A stretch of 46,572 nucleotides of DNA from Deltaproteobacteria bacterium (GTDB taxonomy: Bacteria > Desulfobacterota > Binatia > Binatales > Binataceae), in NCBI GenBank assembly GCA_021780225.1, contig JAJXZF010000037.1, positions 1-46,572 of the forward strand. Direction: 5' to 3'. Position numbers and translations under genes: made by a program. Below the pieces are notes generated by a model. That model was not told the DNA's origin. It ran no database searches and saw only the letters and a list, made by a program, of their open reading frames with translations. Of this stretch, positions 25,001-33,243 are shown piece by piece; within the stretch, counting starts at the first letter, position 1, and the number at the start of each line of letters is the position of its first letter.

Positions 25001-26182
25001 TCACGGATTGGCGCTCCGCGCCGGCTCGGCCGCCGGGGCCATCGCGGCGAGCACCAGCTTGTGGACGATTTGGCCATCGCGCGTGACCAGGGTATCTCCG
25101 GCGATCTGATCCTCGGGATCGATATGCAGCGCGCCGTCCTTCAGCAGATGCGGCACATAGGCGGCAAGATTGCGCGCGTACATCTGGCTGGCGTGATAGG
25201 GCACCGTGCTGGCGAGGTTGAACGCGCCCACGATCGTCACGCCGTGCTCGATCACGGTTTGGCTCGGATGCGACAGTTCGCAGTTGCCGCCGCGCTCGGC
25301 CGCCAGATCGACAATCACCGATCCCGGCGCCATCGTCTTGACCATCTCGGCGGTGATCAGCACCGGCGCGCGTTTTCCGGGCACGACGGCGGTGGAAATC
25401 ACCACGTCGCTTTCGCTGACGACGCGGCCCAGCACTTCGCGCTGGCGGCGGTAGAAGGATTCGTCTTGAGCCTGCGCGTAGCCGCGCGCGTCTTCGGCGT
25501 TCGAGACTTCCAGCGGCAGCTCGACGACGCGGCCGCCGACGCTCTGGATCTGCTCCTTGGCGGCCGGCCGCACGTCGTAGCCGGAAACCACGGCGCCGAG
25601 CCGCCGCGAAGTCGCGATCGCCTGCAGGCCGGCCACGCCTGCGCCCAGCACCAGCACGCGCGCTGGCGTGATCGTGCCCGCCGCGGTCGTCAGCATCGGG
25701 AAGAACCGCGGCAGCAGGTCGGAGGCGATAATCACGGCCTTGTAGCCGCATACGGTCGCCATCGCCGAAAGCGCGTCCATGCTTTGGCTGCGCGTGATGC
25801 GCGGCATCATCTCGACGGAGAACGAGATCGCGCCGGTGGCGGCGACTTGCTTGAGCGTCTCGGCCGAGCCGAGCGGCCGCATGAAACCAATCAGGATTTG
25901 GCCGGGACGGAGCAGGGCAAGGTCGGCGGCTCCATTCATGTCATTGGCGCCGTGGCAGAGCACCTGGACGATCATGCCGGCCGAGCGGAACAATTCGGCG
26001 CGATCGGCGATGATCCTGGCTCCTTTTTCGACATAGGCGGCGTCGAGGAACCCGGCCGCCACGCCCGCGCCCGCTTCGACCAGCACTTCGCATCCCGCCT
26101 TGGTGAAGGTCGGGATTACGGCCGGCACGAGCGCCACGCGCCGTTCGCCTGGATAGAGCTCTTTCGGGACCCCAACAATCAT
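25001..26182 (-). CDS. pntAa: NAD(P) transhydrogenase, alpha-1 (soluble NAD(H)-binding) subunit
   Basis: 393 residues from ATG 26182. N-terminal IVGVPKELYPGERRVALVP is the family start. The catalytic 'RQD loop' is seen in RITRSQSMDALSAMA near 130-145, and the NAD-binding Rossmann strand is VLVLGAGVAGLQAIATSRRLGA near 165-186. SDVVISTAVVPGKRAP and GSVIVDLAAERGGNCE are also canonical. A strong AAGGAGG lies 13 bases upstream of ATG, a little far. First gene of the operon; a repeat-containing leader (26183-26544) lies ahead of it. Alternative family, alanine dehydrogenase, is ruled out by the adjacent membrane subunits. Confidence 0.96.
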   Translation of the reverse strand: MIVGVPKELYPGERRVALVPAVIPTFTKAGCEVLVEAGAGVAAGFLDAAYVEKGARIIADRAELFRSAGMIVQVLCHGANDMNGAADLALLRPGQILIGFMRPLGSAETLKQVAATGAISFSVEMMPRITRSQSMDALSAMATVCGYKAVIIASDLLPRFFPMLTTAAGTITPARVLVLGAGVAGLQAIATSRRLGAVVSGYDVRPAAKEQIQSVGGRVVELPLEVSNAEDARGYAQAQDESFYRRQREVLGRVVSESDVVISTAVVPGKRAPVLITAEMVKTMAPGSVIVDLAAERGGNCELSHPSQTVIEHGVTIVGAFNLASTVPYHASQMYARNLAAYVPHLLKDGALHIDPEDQIAGDTLVTRDGQIVHKLVLAAMAPAAEPARSANP

Positions 26183-26544
26183 GGCCTCACGACGTCCTCC
26201 TTGAAATGACGCTGGCGCAGGGGGCCGATCATACGCGCCGATTCGCCTTCGGATCGGGCCGTAATGATCGAACGTGAAGTCCGTGGATTAGGTGACTGCC
26301 CGCCGCGCAACCTACGGAAACCTGGTAAACGCCCCATCTGGCGCGGCGATGTTACAAAAGGGGCGCGGCGATTGTCCAACGCCCCAACGAGCGCTCGCTT
26401 TATGGGATGCGACAGGCAGCGCTGGGCGCATATAGACGGATCAAGCCGCTCCGGGAAAGCCAGACCACTCGCCGGGAGCGATCGCGCGTCCGTACCGACA
26501 ACGCCGCCGCCGGCCGCCTCGGGGGCGATCCGCCGCGGATGTGC
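26183..26544 (-). other. Repeat-containing leader region of the pnt operon
   Basis: 362 bases with no supported gene. AACGCCCC occurs at 26328-26335 and 26378-26385, with complementary GGGGCG at 26360-26365 between them. That middle arm could pair with either flank, giving two mutually exclusive hairpins. GGCGCGGCGAT is repeated at 26340-26350 and 26362-26372, a 22-base period. This could be a tandem operator for a regulator or an attenuator of pntAa. No U-tract or leader peptide is seen, so an operator is the better guess. Confidence 0.4.
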
Positions 26545-27096
26545 TCAATAGACTCGGGCGACGCGCCAGTCGCCCTCTTCAGTGATGCCGCCGCCTTCGT
26601 AACAGATATAGCGGCCGACTATCCGCCGCTCGCCGGCGTCGCCATAAAACATGCAGCTTGAAACGTCGGCTGGAATCATCACGCGCATCGTCAGCCGCCG
26701 CCCGCTCACCAGGCCGGACGCGACGTAGCCGGCGCTGTCCATGCCGTCATGACGGCAAAGGTAATTTCCGTAGGCGCAGGCGTAGCGGCCGCTGAGCTGA
26801 GAACCCGACTGAATCAGAGTGAAGGTGATCAAGTTCATCGCGTTGCAGACGCTCTCGGAATGCGCCGCCCATCCGCAGGGCGTCAGCAGGGATTCGCCGC
26901 GCCATACGCCCGACACGTCGATGGCGGCTTTCGACGGCGGCGCTTTGAACGCGGCGCATCCGCACAGGCCCATCGCGGCGAATTCCATCAGGAACAGCAG
27001 GAGCGCGAGCTGTGGGCGTGGTTGCGACCGCCGCAAATCAGCCGCCGAGGCCGACGGGACTTTCAACGACATTCGGTTGTGGCCGAGCAATTGCAT
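26545..27096 (-). CDS. Putative lipoprotein of unknown function
   Basis: Up to 183 residues from ATG 27096; ATG 27072 is an alternative start. A positively charged segment (DLRRSQPRPQ) precedes a hydrophobic stretch ALLLFLMEFAAMGLCGC that ends in a lipobox-like LCG-C at residue 47, so export and lipidation are likely. The mature part begins with KAAIDVSGVWRGE, then a TPCGWAAHSESVCNAMNLITFTLIQ stretch and QLSGRYACAYG. 'SGVWRG' followed by 'F-LIQSG--LSGRY' is the pattern of small secreted beta-barrel or calycin-like domains. Six or seven cysteines are spread through it. It is followed by the pnt operon leader and is probably a separate unit. Confidence 0.65.
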   Translation of the reverse strand: MQLLGHNRMSLKVPSASAADLRRSQPRPQLALLLFLMEFAAMGLCGCAAFKAPPSKAAIDVSGVWRGESLLTPCGWAAHSESVCNAMNLITFTLIQSGSQLSGRYACAYGNYLCRHDGMDSAGYVASGLVSGRRLTMRVMIPADVSSCMFYGDAGERRIVGRYICYEGGGITEEGDWRVARVY

Positions 27097-27311
27097 CGGC
27101 GGCGCGACCTGCGCTGGCGCAATTCCGAGACTGCGCCGCGATTGCGGGTCGCGTCAACGCACGAATTATCGCGAATCAGCGTTAATCGGCGCGATGACGG
27201 GCGCACCCCGATACGCTTTTGCCGCGACCGTGGTATTGAGCGGTTGCGGCGGCGCCCGTTCCGGCGCTTGGGGAACGCCTTTCGGCCGCAAGGAGAAAGA
27301 AAAACCGCTCG

Positions 27312-28902
27312 ATGGCGGCATCAACTATCACCGCGACGCTTCCGTACGCCGAATCCCAGCGCACGCACAAGTGGCGATCGCGGCGGCGGTGATGCTCGGC
27401 GCGTTTCTTCAAGTTCTCGATACCTCGATCGTCAATGTCGCGCTGCCCTACATGCAGGGCAGCTTTGCTGCGAGCGTCGATGAAGTGACGTGGGTGGTGA
27501 CCAGCTTTCTGGTCTCGAACGGCGTGATGATTCCGATGACGGGATGGATCGCGGCGCGGATGGGCGCAAGCGCTATTTCATCGTGTCCGTGATGCTTTTC
27601 ATGGTTTCGTCCGCGTTGTGCGGCGTGGCGCGGACGATCGATCAGATGGTCGTGTTCCGGCTGCTGCAGGGCGCGGCGATGATGCCGCTGGCGCAGGCGA
27701 TTCTTTTTGAAACCTTCCCGCCGGCCGAGCATACGCTGGCGATGGCCGTGTTCGGGCTGGGGCTGATGGTCGGCCCGATCGCGGGACCGACGCTCGGCGG
27801 CTGGATCACGATGAACTGGAACTGGCGCTGGACGTTTTATATCAACGTGCCGGCCGGCGCGGTCGCGGCGATGATGGTTTACGCGTTCGTCCACGCTCCG
27901 CCCTACCTGCACAAGCAGCGTGGCAGCGGGCGCGTCGATTATCTCGGTATCATCTATCTCGCGCTTGGCTTGGGACTGCTGCAAATCGTGCTCGATCGGG
28001 GCCAGCGGGCGGATTGGTTCGCGGCTGCCTGGGTGCGGATTTTCAGCGGCGCCTCGGCGTTGGCGCTGATCGCGCTGGTATTTCATGAGCTGCGCTTTCC
28101 CGATCCGATTCTCGATTTGCGGATGGTGAAGATCTTCGGCTTCACGCTCGCGATCGTTTTGATTTCGCTGCAATCGCTGGTGCTGTTCAGCATCAACCTG
28201 CTGAACCCGCTGTTCACGCAGGAACTTTTGGGCTACGACGCTTGGCAGGCCGGACTGGTAGTGGCGCCGCGCGGTTTGGGCGTGGTGGTGGCGCTGGTCA
28301 CGGTCGGGCAATTATCGCGGCGCGGTTACGATATGCGTCCGCTGATTGGCGCGGGATTTCTGCTGGCGGCGTCGCAAATCTGGATCATGTCGCACTGGAA
28401 CCTGCAGGTCAGCGAGCGCGCCGTGCTCTGGCCGATACTGTTATTCGGCTTGGGACTCGGCGTCGTCTTTCCGACCGTCACCGCCGCCGGATTGAGCCAA
28501 ATTCAGCCCGAACGGATGGGTTTCGCGTCGAGCCTGTTCAACATGATGGTCAATACCGGCGCCGCGATCGGCATCTCGAGCGTCAGCAATATGCTGACCG
28601 GGCGCGAACAGGTGAATCAGGCCTATCTGGTGCAGCATTTTTCGGTTTTCGACGCCTGGCGGGTGAGCGGCGGCGCGCCGTTGATGCCGGGCAGTCCGAG
28701 TTTTTCGTTCCTGCATCAGATAGTAACCGGCCAGAAGCGGGGGCTTGGGATGGTTTACAACATGATTCAGGCGCAAGCGTGGCTGCTGGCGTACAACGAC
28801 GTCTATCGAATGCTCGCGATTATCGCTTTGTTTTGCGCGCCTTGGTGTTTTCTGTTGAAGCGGGTCGGCGGCGGGACCAAGACCGACGCGGTGATGCATT
28901 AG
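27312..28902 (+). pseudogene. DHA2-family (EmrB/QacA type) drug efflux transporter with two frameshifts
   Basis: The MFS protein is spread over three frames. From ATG 27312 one frame encodes a DHA2-like N-terminus ending HKW (codon 21); a missing base near 27374 is needed to enter AIAAAVMLGAFLQVLDTSIV (helix 1). A second missing base near 27564 is needed to join TGWIAARMG to RKRYFIVSVML, exactly within MFS motif A. With both restored the product has about 530 residues and roughly 14 helices, normal for the family; GWITMNWNWRWTFYINVP (motif C region) is intact. Both lesions fall in GGC/GGGC runs, so long-read base-call errors are as likely as real decay. Expected substrate: hydrophobic toxins or metabolites, exported with proton uptake. 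Confidence 0.82.
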
Positions 28903-29012
28903 AAATTGATTGAACGATCGATGGCGGCATCTAATTACACGTCCGAAGTGCTATAGAGAAACGGGGCGGACGGCCGCATCGAAATACCTGGCCGTGGTCA
29001 AGGGGAGACCGC

Positions 29013-30239
29013 ATGAGCGCAGCGAATCCGATTCACGTTCTGGAAGGGTACAAAGTCCTCGATTTCACCCAATTCGTCGCTGGACCGACGGTGACCCTGA
29101 TGATGGCGGAGATGGGCGCCGAAGTGATCAAGATCGAGGTCGCGCCGGCCGGCGATCCGAGCCGCGTCTGGCCGGTCCAGAAAGACGGCCGCAGCGGCTA
29201 CTTCGTGCAGCATAATCGCGGCAAGCAGAGCCTCTGTCTCGACGCGAAAAGTCCCGAAGGACTGGCGATTCTGAAAGAGCTGGCGGCGAAAGTGGACGTG
29301 ATCGTCGAGAATTTCGCGCCCGGCGTGATCGCGCGGCTCGGCTTTGGTTATGACGTCGTCAGCAAGCTCAATCCGCGGGTCGTGATGTGCTCGGTGTCGG
29401 CGTTCGGCCAGAGCGGGCCGCTGGCGCACGAGCCGGGTTTCGATTGGAGCGGCGCCGCGTATGCTGGCACGCTGCACATGATCGGCCTGCCCGACGGCCA
29501 GCCGATCGTGCCGACGATCGCGATCGGCGACGTTTCGACCGGCGTGCACGCGCTCGGCGCGGTCGCCTGCGCGCTGCTCTATCGCGAGCGCACCGGCAAG
29601 GGCCAGCATATCGATTGCGCGCTGCTCGACAGCTATTTCCACTATCACGAAGCGCCGGTGCAGCTTCAGAGCCTGAGCGCCGGCGCGATCCGGCCGAAAC
29701 GGATGGGCAGCCATGCGACCTACACGGCGCCGGCCGGCATCTTCAAAGGCCGCGAGCGTTATTTCGTCATCTTCGCGCAAATCGATCATCTGTGGGCGAA
29801 ACTGTGCGCCGCGATGGGCCGTCCGGAGCTCACCAACGATCCGCGCTTCGCCGACAATTCCGGCCGCGTCGCGCATCTGGACGAACTGGTCGCGCTGATC
29901 GAGGAATGGATCGCATCGTTGCCGGGCGACGACGCCGTGATGGCCGCGTTGCGCGAGCATCGCGTGCCCTTCGCTCCCGTGCTGACGCTCGAAGAGGCGA
30001 TGAACCATCCGCATCTGCGCCAGCGCGGCACCGTGCGGCGGGTGCGCGACCGGATGCTCGGCGAATTCGACGTGCCGGGCTTTCCGCTGCGCTTTTCGGA
30101 ATTTCCGCGGACCCTCGAACTGCAGGCGCCGACGCTCGGCGAGCACAACGAGCCGGTGCTCGCGCGCCATCTCGGCTACGCGCCCGAGCAGGTCCGGGCG
30201 CTCGAAGCGAAAGGCGTGCTGCATCGCGGCGAGCGCTGA
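29013..30239 (+). CDS. CaiB/BaiF (family III) CoA-transferase
   Basis: 408 residues from ATG 29013 with AAGGGGAG upstream. The family III fold is shown by LEGYKVLDFTQFVAGPTVT, EMGAEVIKIEVAPAGDPSR and YFVQHNRGKQSLCLD. The catalytic aspartate is Asp173 in IAIGDVSTG, and GPLAHEPGFDW plus ERTGKGQHIDCALLD complete the usual signature. These enzymes move CoA between carboxylates (for example formyl-, succinyl- or carnitinyl-CoA) and activate acids before beta-oxidation. The very similar next gene implies duplication and either a hetero-oligomer or two substrates. The specific acids cannot be inferred. Confidence 0.9.
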   Translation: MSAANPIHVLEGYKVLDFTQFVAGPTVTLMMAEMGAEVIKIEVAPAGDPSRVWPVQKDGRSGYFVQHNRGKQSLCLDAKSPEGLAILKELAAKVDVIVENFAPGVIARLGFGYDVVSKLNPRVVMCSVSAFGQSGPLAHEPGFDWSGAAYAGTLHMIGLPDGQPIVPTIAIGDVSTGVHALGAVACALLYRERTGKGQHIDCALLDSYFHYHEAPVQLQSLSAGAIRPKRMGSHATYTAPAGIFKGRERYFVIFAQIDHLWAKLCAAMGRPELTNDPRFADNSGRVAHLDELVALIEEWIASLPGDDAVMAALREHRVPFAPVLTLEEAMNHPHLRQRGTVRRVRDRMLGEFDVPGFPLRFSEFPRTLELQAPTLGEHNEPVLARHLGYAPEQVRALEAKGVLHRGER

Positions 30240-30278
30240 CCGTAAATTTTGACTTCACGACATATTGGGGAGGCGACG

Positions 30279-31505
30279 ATGAATCCGGGAATTGGCCGGC
30301 ACGTACTCGAAGGTTATCGCATACTCGATTTTACACAGGTGGTGGCGGGACCAACCACGACGCTGATGCTCGCCGAAATGGGGGCGGAGGTGATCAAGGT
30401 CGAACTCGCGCCGGCCGGCGATCCGGGGCGTCTCGGCCCCGTGCGAATCGGCGAGCGCAGCGGCTATTTTGTGCAGCATAACCGGGGCAAAAAGGGCATT
30501 TGCATCGATCCCAAAAATCCGGAAGCGCGCGCGATCCTGCGCGAGCTTGTTACGCGCGTCGATGTGCTGGTGCAAAATTTTGCGCCGGGCGTGATCGACA
30601 GGCTCGGCCTCGGCTACGAGGCCGTGCGCGCGATCAATCCGAAAATCGTGATGTGCTCGATTTCCGCCTTCGGCCGGACCGGGCCGCTCGCGATGGAACC
30701 CGGCTTCGATTATCTCGGCGCGGCGTACGCCGGGATCGCTTCGATGGGCGGCGAGCGGGATGGCGCGCCATATATTCCGATGATCGCGATCGGCGACGTT
30801 TCAACCGGCGTGCACGCGATGGGCGCGATCTGCGCCGCGCTGCTCTACCGCGAACGCACGGGGCGCGGCCAGCATCTCGACATCTCCCTGCTCGATACTT
30901 ATTTCCACTACCACGAGGCGGGTGTCGAAACGCATGCGCTGAGCCGCGGCGAAATCCGGCCGACCCGTTCCGGATTGCACTCGTGGTACGCCGTGCCTTC
31001 CGGCGTTTTTCGCGGCCGCGAGCGCTACATCATCATTATCGCGCCGCTCCAGCACCATTGGCGGAAATTGTGCGTGGCGATGGGGCGGCCGGAATTGGCC
31101 GACGACCCGCGCTTCGCCACCAACGAGGATCGGCTCCGCAATCTCGATTCCCTGATCGAGACGATCGAAGGCTGGATTCGCTCGATGCCGAGCGACGACG
31201 ACGCGATCGCGGCGATGCGCGAACAGCGTGTGCCGATGGCGCCGGTGCTGTCGGTGGAGGAAGCCGTGCGCCATCCGCATCTGCGCGAGCGCGGCACGGT
31301 CAGAACGATTCGCGATCGCATCCTCGGCGAGTTCGACGTTCCCGGATTCGCGCTGCGTTTCTCCGATTTCCCCGAGCCGCTCGCGCTCGACGCGCCGCTG
31401 ATGGGCGAGCATAACCGCGAAGTGCTGACCGGACTGCTCGGCTATACGGACGAACGCGTGCGCGATCTCGAAGCGCGCGGCGTGCTCCGCCGCGGCGAGA
31501 CCTGA
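30279..31505 (+). CDS. CaiB/BaiF (family III) CoA-transferase, tandem paralogue
   Basis: 408 residues, the same length as its neighbour, from ATG 30279 chosen over an upstream ATG at 30249 because a strong GGGGAGG sits just before it and MNPGIGRHVLEGYRILDFTQ aligns with the paralogue. The catalytic aspartate is again residue 173 (AIGDVSTGVHAMG). YFVQHNRGKKGICID, ERTGRGQHLDISLLD and the C-terminal VLTGLLGYTDERVRDLEARG parallel the first copy throughout. Only 39 bases separate the genes, so one transcript is likely. Differences cluster in the middle (SYFHYHEAPVQLQ versus TYFHYHEAGVETH), where acyl-group selectivity is expected. Confidence 0.9.
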   Translation: MNPGIGRHVLEGYRILDFTQVVAGPTTTLMLAEMGAEVIKVELAPAGDPGRLGPVRIGERSGYFVQHNRGKKGICIDPKNPEARAILRELVTRVDVLVQNFAPGVIDRLGLGYEAVRAINPKIVMCSISAFGRTGPLAMEPGFDYLGAAYAGIASMGGERDGAPYIPMIAIGDVSTGVHAMGAICAALLYRERTGRGQHLDISLLDTYFHYHEAGVETHALSRGEIRPTRSGLHSWYAVPSGVFRGRERYIIIIAPLQHHWRKLCVAMGRPELADDPRFATNEDRLRNLDSLIETIEGWIRSMPSDDDAIAAMREQRVPMAPVLSVEEAVRHPHLRERGTVRTIRDRILGEFDVPGFALRFSDFPEPLALDAPLMGEHNREVLTGLLGYTDERVRDLEARGVLRRGET

Positions 31506-31526
31506 TCGAATCCGGCTCCGTGCGGT

Positions 31527-32441
31527 CTAAATACCGCTTTCGGCGAGAAACGGTTCGAGCGCGTCGAGCAGAGCGCGGGGATTGTCGCCCTGGATCGTAT
31601 GACCGGCGTTCGCGATTCGCATCCATCGGCCGCGCGGCACTGATTTCGCAAATTTCTCCGCGCTTTCGTCGGTCAGCACGTCGCTGCGCTCGCCGCGCAT
31701 CACCAACACCGGACAGACGATGTTCGCCGCGTTGTCGTTGATGCGGGTGACGCGGTCGTGGCGCTCCTGCTCGAAATTCGGCGAGATGCGCTTGGGATCG
31801 TGCTTCCAGGTCCATCTGCCGTTCGGCAACTGCCTGAGATTGTGCAGCAGGCTGCGGCGCAGCAGCTCCCGGTTGCGCATCGGATTGAATTTCAGGGCGC
31901 GCTCGACGAACGCTTCCACCGAGTCCAGCTCGCGGTCCTGGTTGATGAAGTTGCGAATCCGCAGAGAGCCTTGGGTCGCGATTTCGGGCGCGATATCGAC
32001 CAGCACCAGCCCCGCCATCTTGTCCGCATGGCGAATCGAGTAGCCCATCGCCGCGAATCCGCCCATCGAATGGCCGACGATCAGCGGACGCACGAGTTTG
32101 AGCTTTTCGATAAAGCCTTCGAGGTCGGCGACCTGGCTTTCGAAGCTGTATTCGGCGGCCGGCTCCCATTCGCTGTCGCCGTGGCCGCGTTGGTCGAGCG
32201 CGATACAGTGATAGCGCTCGCGCAGCATCAGGCAAACGAGATCCCACGTATGCGCGTTCAGCCCGCCGCCGTGCAAAAAGAGTATGGGATGGCGCTCTTT
32301 GGAGACCCAATCGAGATAATGCAGCCGCATCCGCCCGACAACCACATGATGCGATTCGGGCAACGCGACTTGCGCCAGGTTCAAACCGGCGTGCTGGGCG
32401 GACAATTTGAGATGATCGATCTGTTCGGCGGCGCTTAACAC
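31527..32441 (-). CDS. Alpha/beta hydrolase
   Basis: 304 residues from GTG 32441; an AGGAG eight bases before this GTG makes it better than the longer open frame reaching 32627. The oxyanion loop is LFLHGGGLNAHTWD near 55-68, the nucleophile elbow GHSMGG has Ser125, the acid is likely the Asp in MRGERSDVLTDE, and the histidine is in NAGHTIQGDNP. The fold resembles epoxide hydrolases, haloperoxidases and acyl-thioesterase-like lipases; without a cap-domain signature I cannot choose. It converges with the CoA-transferases, whose stop is 21 bases away. No signal peptide, so cytoplasmic. Confidence 0.85.
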   Translation of the reverse strand: MLSAAEQIDHLKLSAQHAGLNLAQVALPESHHVVVGRMRLHYLDWVSKERHPILFLHGGGLNAHTWDLVCLMLRERYHCIALDQRGHGDSEWEPAAEYSFESQVADLEGFIEKLKLVRPLIVGHSMGGFAAMGYSIRHADKMAGLVLVDIAPEIATQGSLRIRNFINQDRELDSVEAFVERALKFNPMRNRELLRRSLLHNLRQLPNGRWTWKHDPKRISPNFEQERHDRVTRINDNAANIVCPVLVMRGERSDVLTDESAEKFAKSVPRGRWMRIANAGHTIQGDNPRALLDALEPFLAESGI

Positions 32442-32648
32442 TTGAAATGCTCCTGGTCTGTTTCGTTTGGCGGATAACAGCCCGACAACCTTACGACCTA
32501 TAGCAAAGTGGGGAAAAGCGCGGCAAATCGCGCGATGCTGGTCGCCGGGCGCGGCTTGGCCGCCAGCGCGAACCAGGCAGGGCGCCTGATTCAGGCCGCA
32601 GTCAACCGCGCGAGCCGCGGCCCGCATATCTGAGCGAGTGGAAAATAA

Positions 32649-32684
32649 AGAACCCGGAGCGTCAACTGGCGCGCTCCGGGTTCT
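32649..32684 (-). terminator. Rho-independent terminator of the RRM gene
   Basis: A 13-base perfect stem (32649-32661 with 32672-32684) and 10-base loop, 14 bases beyond the RRM stop. The minus-strand transcript continues UUAUUUUCC, a good U-rich tail. Confidence 0.85.
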
Positions 32685-32698
32685 GTTTCGGTCAGGAA

Positions 32699-33088
32699 CT
32701 ACCAGCGACGATCGCGTCCGCCGCCGCCGCCACCGCCGAAACCGCCGCCGCCGCGCGGACCGCCGCCGCCACCGCCACCGCGACGGTCACGTCCGCCACC
32801 GCCGCCGCCGAAACCACCCCCACGCGGACCGGAACCGGCCTCGCGCGGACGCGCTTCGTTGACGCGGATATTGCGGCCCTTGAGTTCGGCGTCGTTGAAC
32901 TCTTCGATCGCCTTGGCGGCTTCGTTGGAGTCCGCCATTTCGACGAAGCCGAAACCGCGGGACTGGCCGGAGAATTTGTCCACCACCACCGTGGCGCTGT
33001 CGACCTTTCCTGCCTGCGAAAACAACGCTTCCAGGTCGTCATTGGTAACCGAGTAGGCGAGGTTGCCTACATACAATTTCGTGGGCAT
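32699..33088 (-). CDS. RRM-type glycine-rich RNA-binding protein
   Basis: 129 residues from ATG 33088, preceded by AAGGAGG. One RNA-recognition motif fills residues 3-81: RNP2 KLYVGNL at 4-10 and RNP1 RGFGFVEM at 44-51, both with their aromatic residues intact. The tail from about 87 is Gly/Arg-rich (RDRRGGGGGGG, repeated), an RGG-like region that can bind RNA or drive condensation. Bacterial RRM proteins of this form are often cold-induced RNA chaperones. It is a single transcription unit with its own terminator; the 155-base upstream gap should hold the promoter. Confidence 0.93.
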   Translation of the reverse strand: MPTKLYVGNLAYSVTNDDLEALFSQAGKVDSATVVVDKFSGQSRGFGFVEMADSNEAAKAIEEFNDAELKGRNIRVNEARPREAGSGPRGGGFGGGGGGRDRRGGGGGGGPRGGGGFGGGGGGGRDRRW

Positions 33089-33243
33089 CTATTGCCCCTC
33101 CTTCGATCAAAGCCGGGAAGCGCGCGAGACAGAAAAACCCAAGGCGGGTTTAAATGAAAAGTGCGTCCGGACAATTACCCCGACTAATGTATGCCGCGCG
33201 CAAGGGATTGTCCACAGCGAGACAGCGCCGCCATCACCATTGA

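Noticed and set aside
23154-26209. Long plus-strand open frames across the pnt genes
   Set aside because: Antisense shadows; the minus-strand products are unmistakable transhydrogenase subunits.
27193-27311. An upstream start with a lipobox-like VVLSGCGG ahead of the efflux transporter
   Set aside because: It has no stop of its own and merges into the transporter only through the frameshifted frame; the n-region is weak. Better explained as chance, with the transporter starting at 27312.
32442-32648. Open frame extending the hydrolase upstream to 32627
   Set aside because: A perfectly spaced AGGAG precedes the GTG at 32441 and the extension has no conserved sequence.
32760-32830. GGC/CCG-rich short repeats resembling a repeat array
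   Set aside because: They encode the glycine-rich tail of the RRM protein and are not a CRISPR or intergenic repeat.
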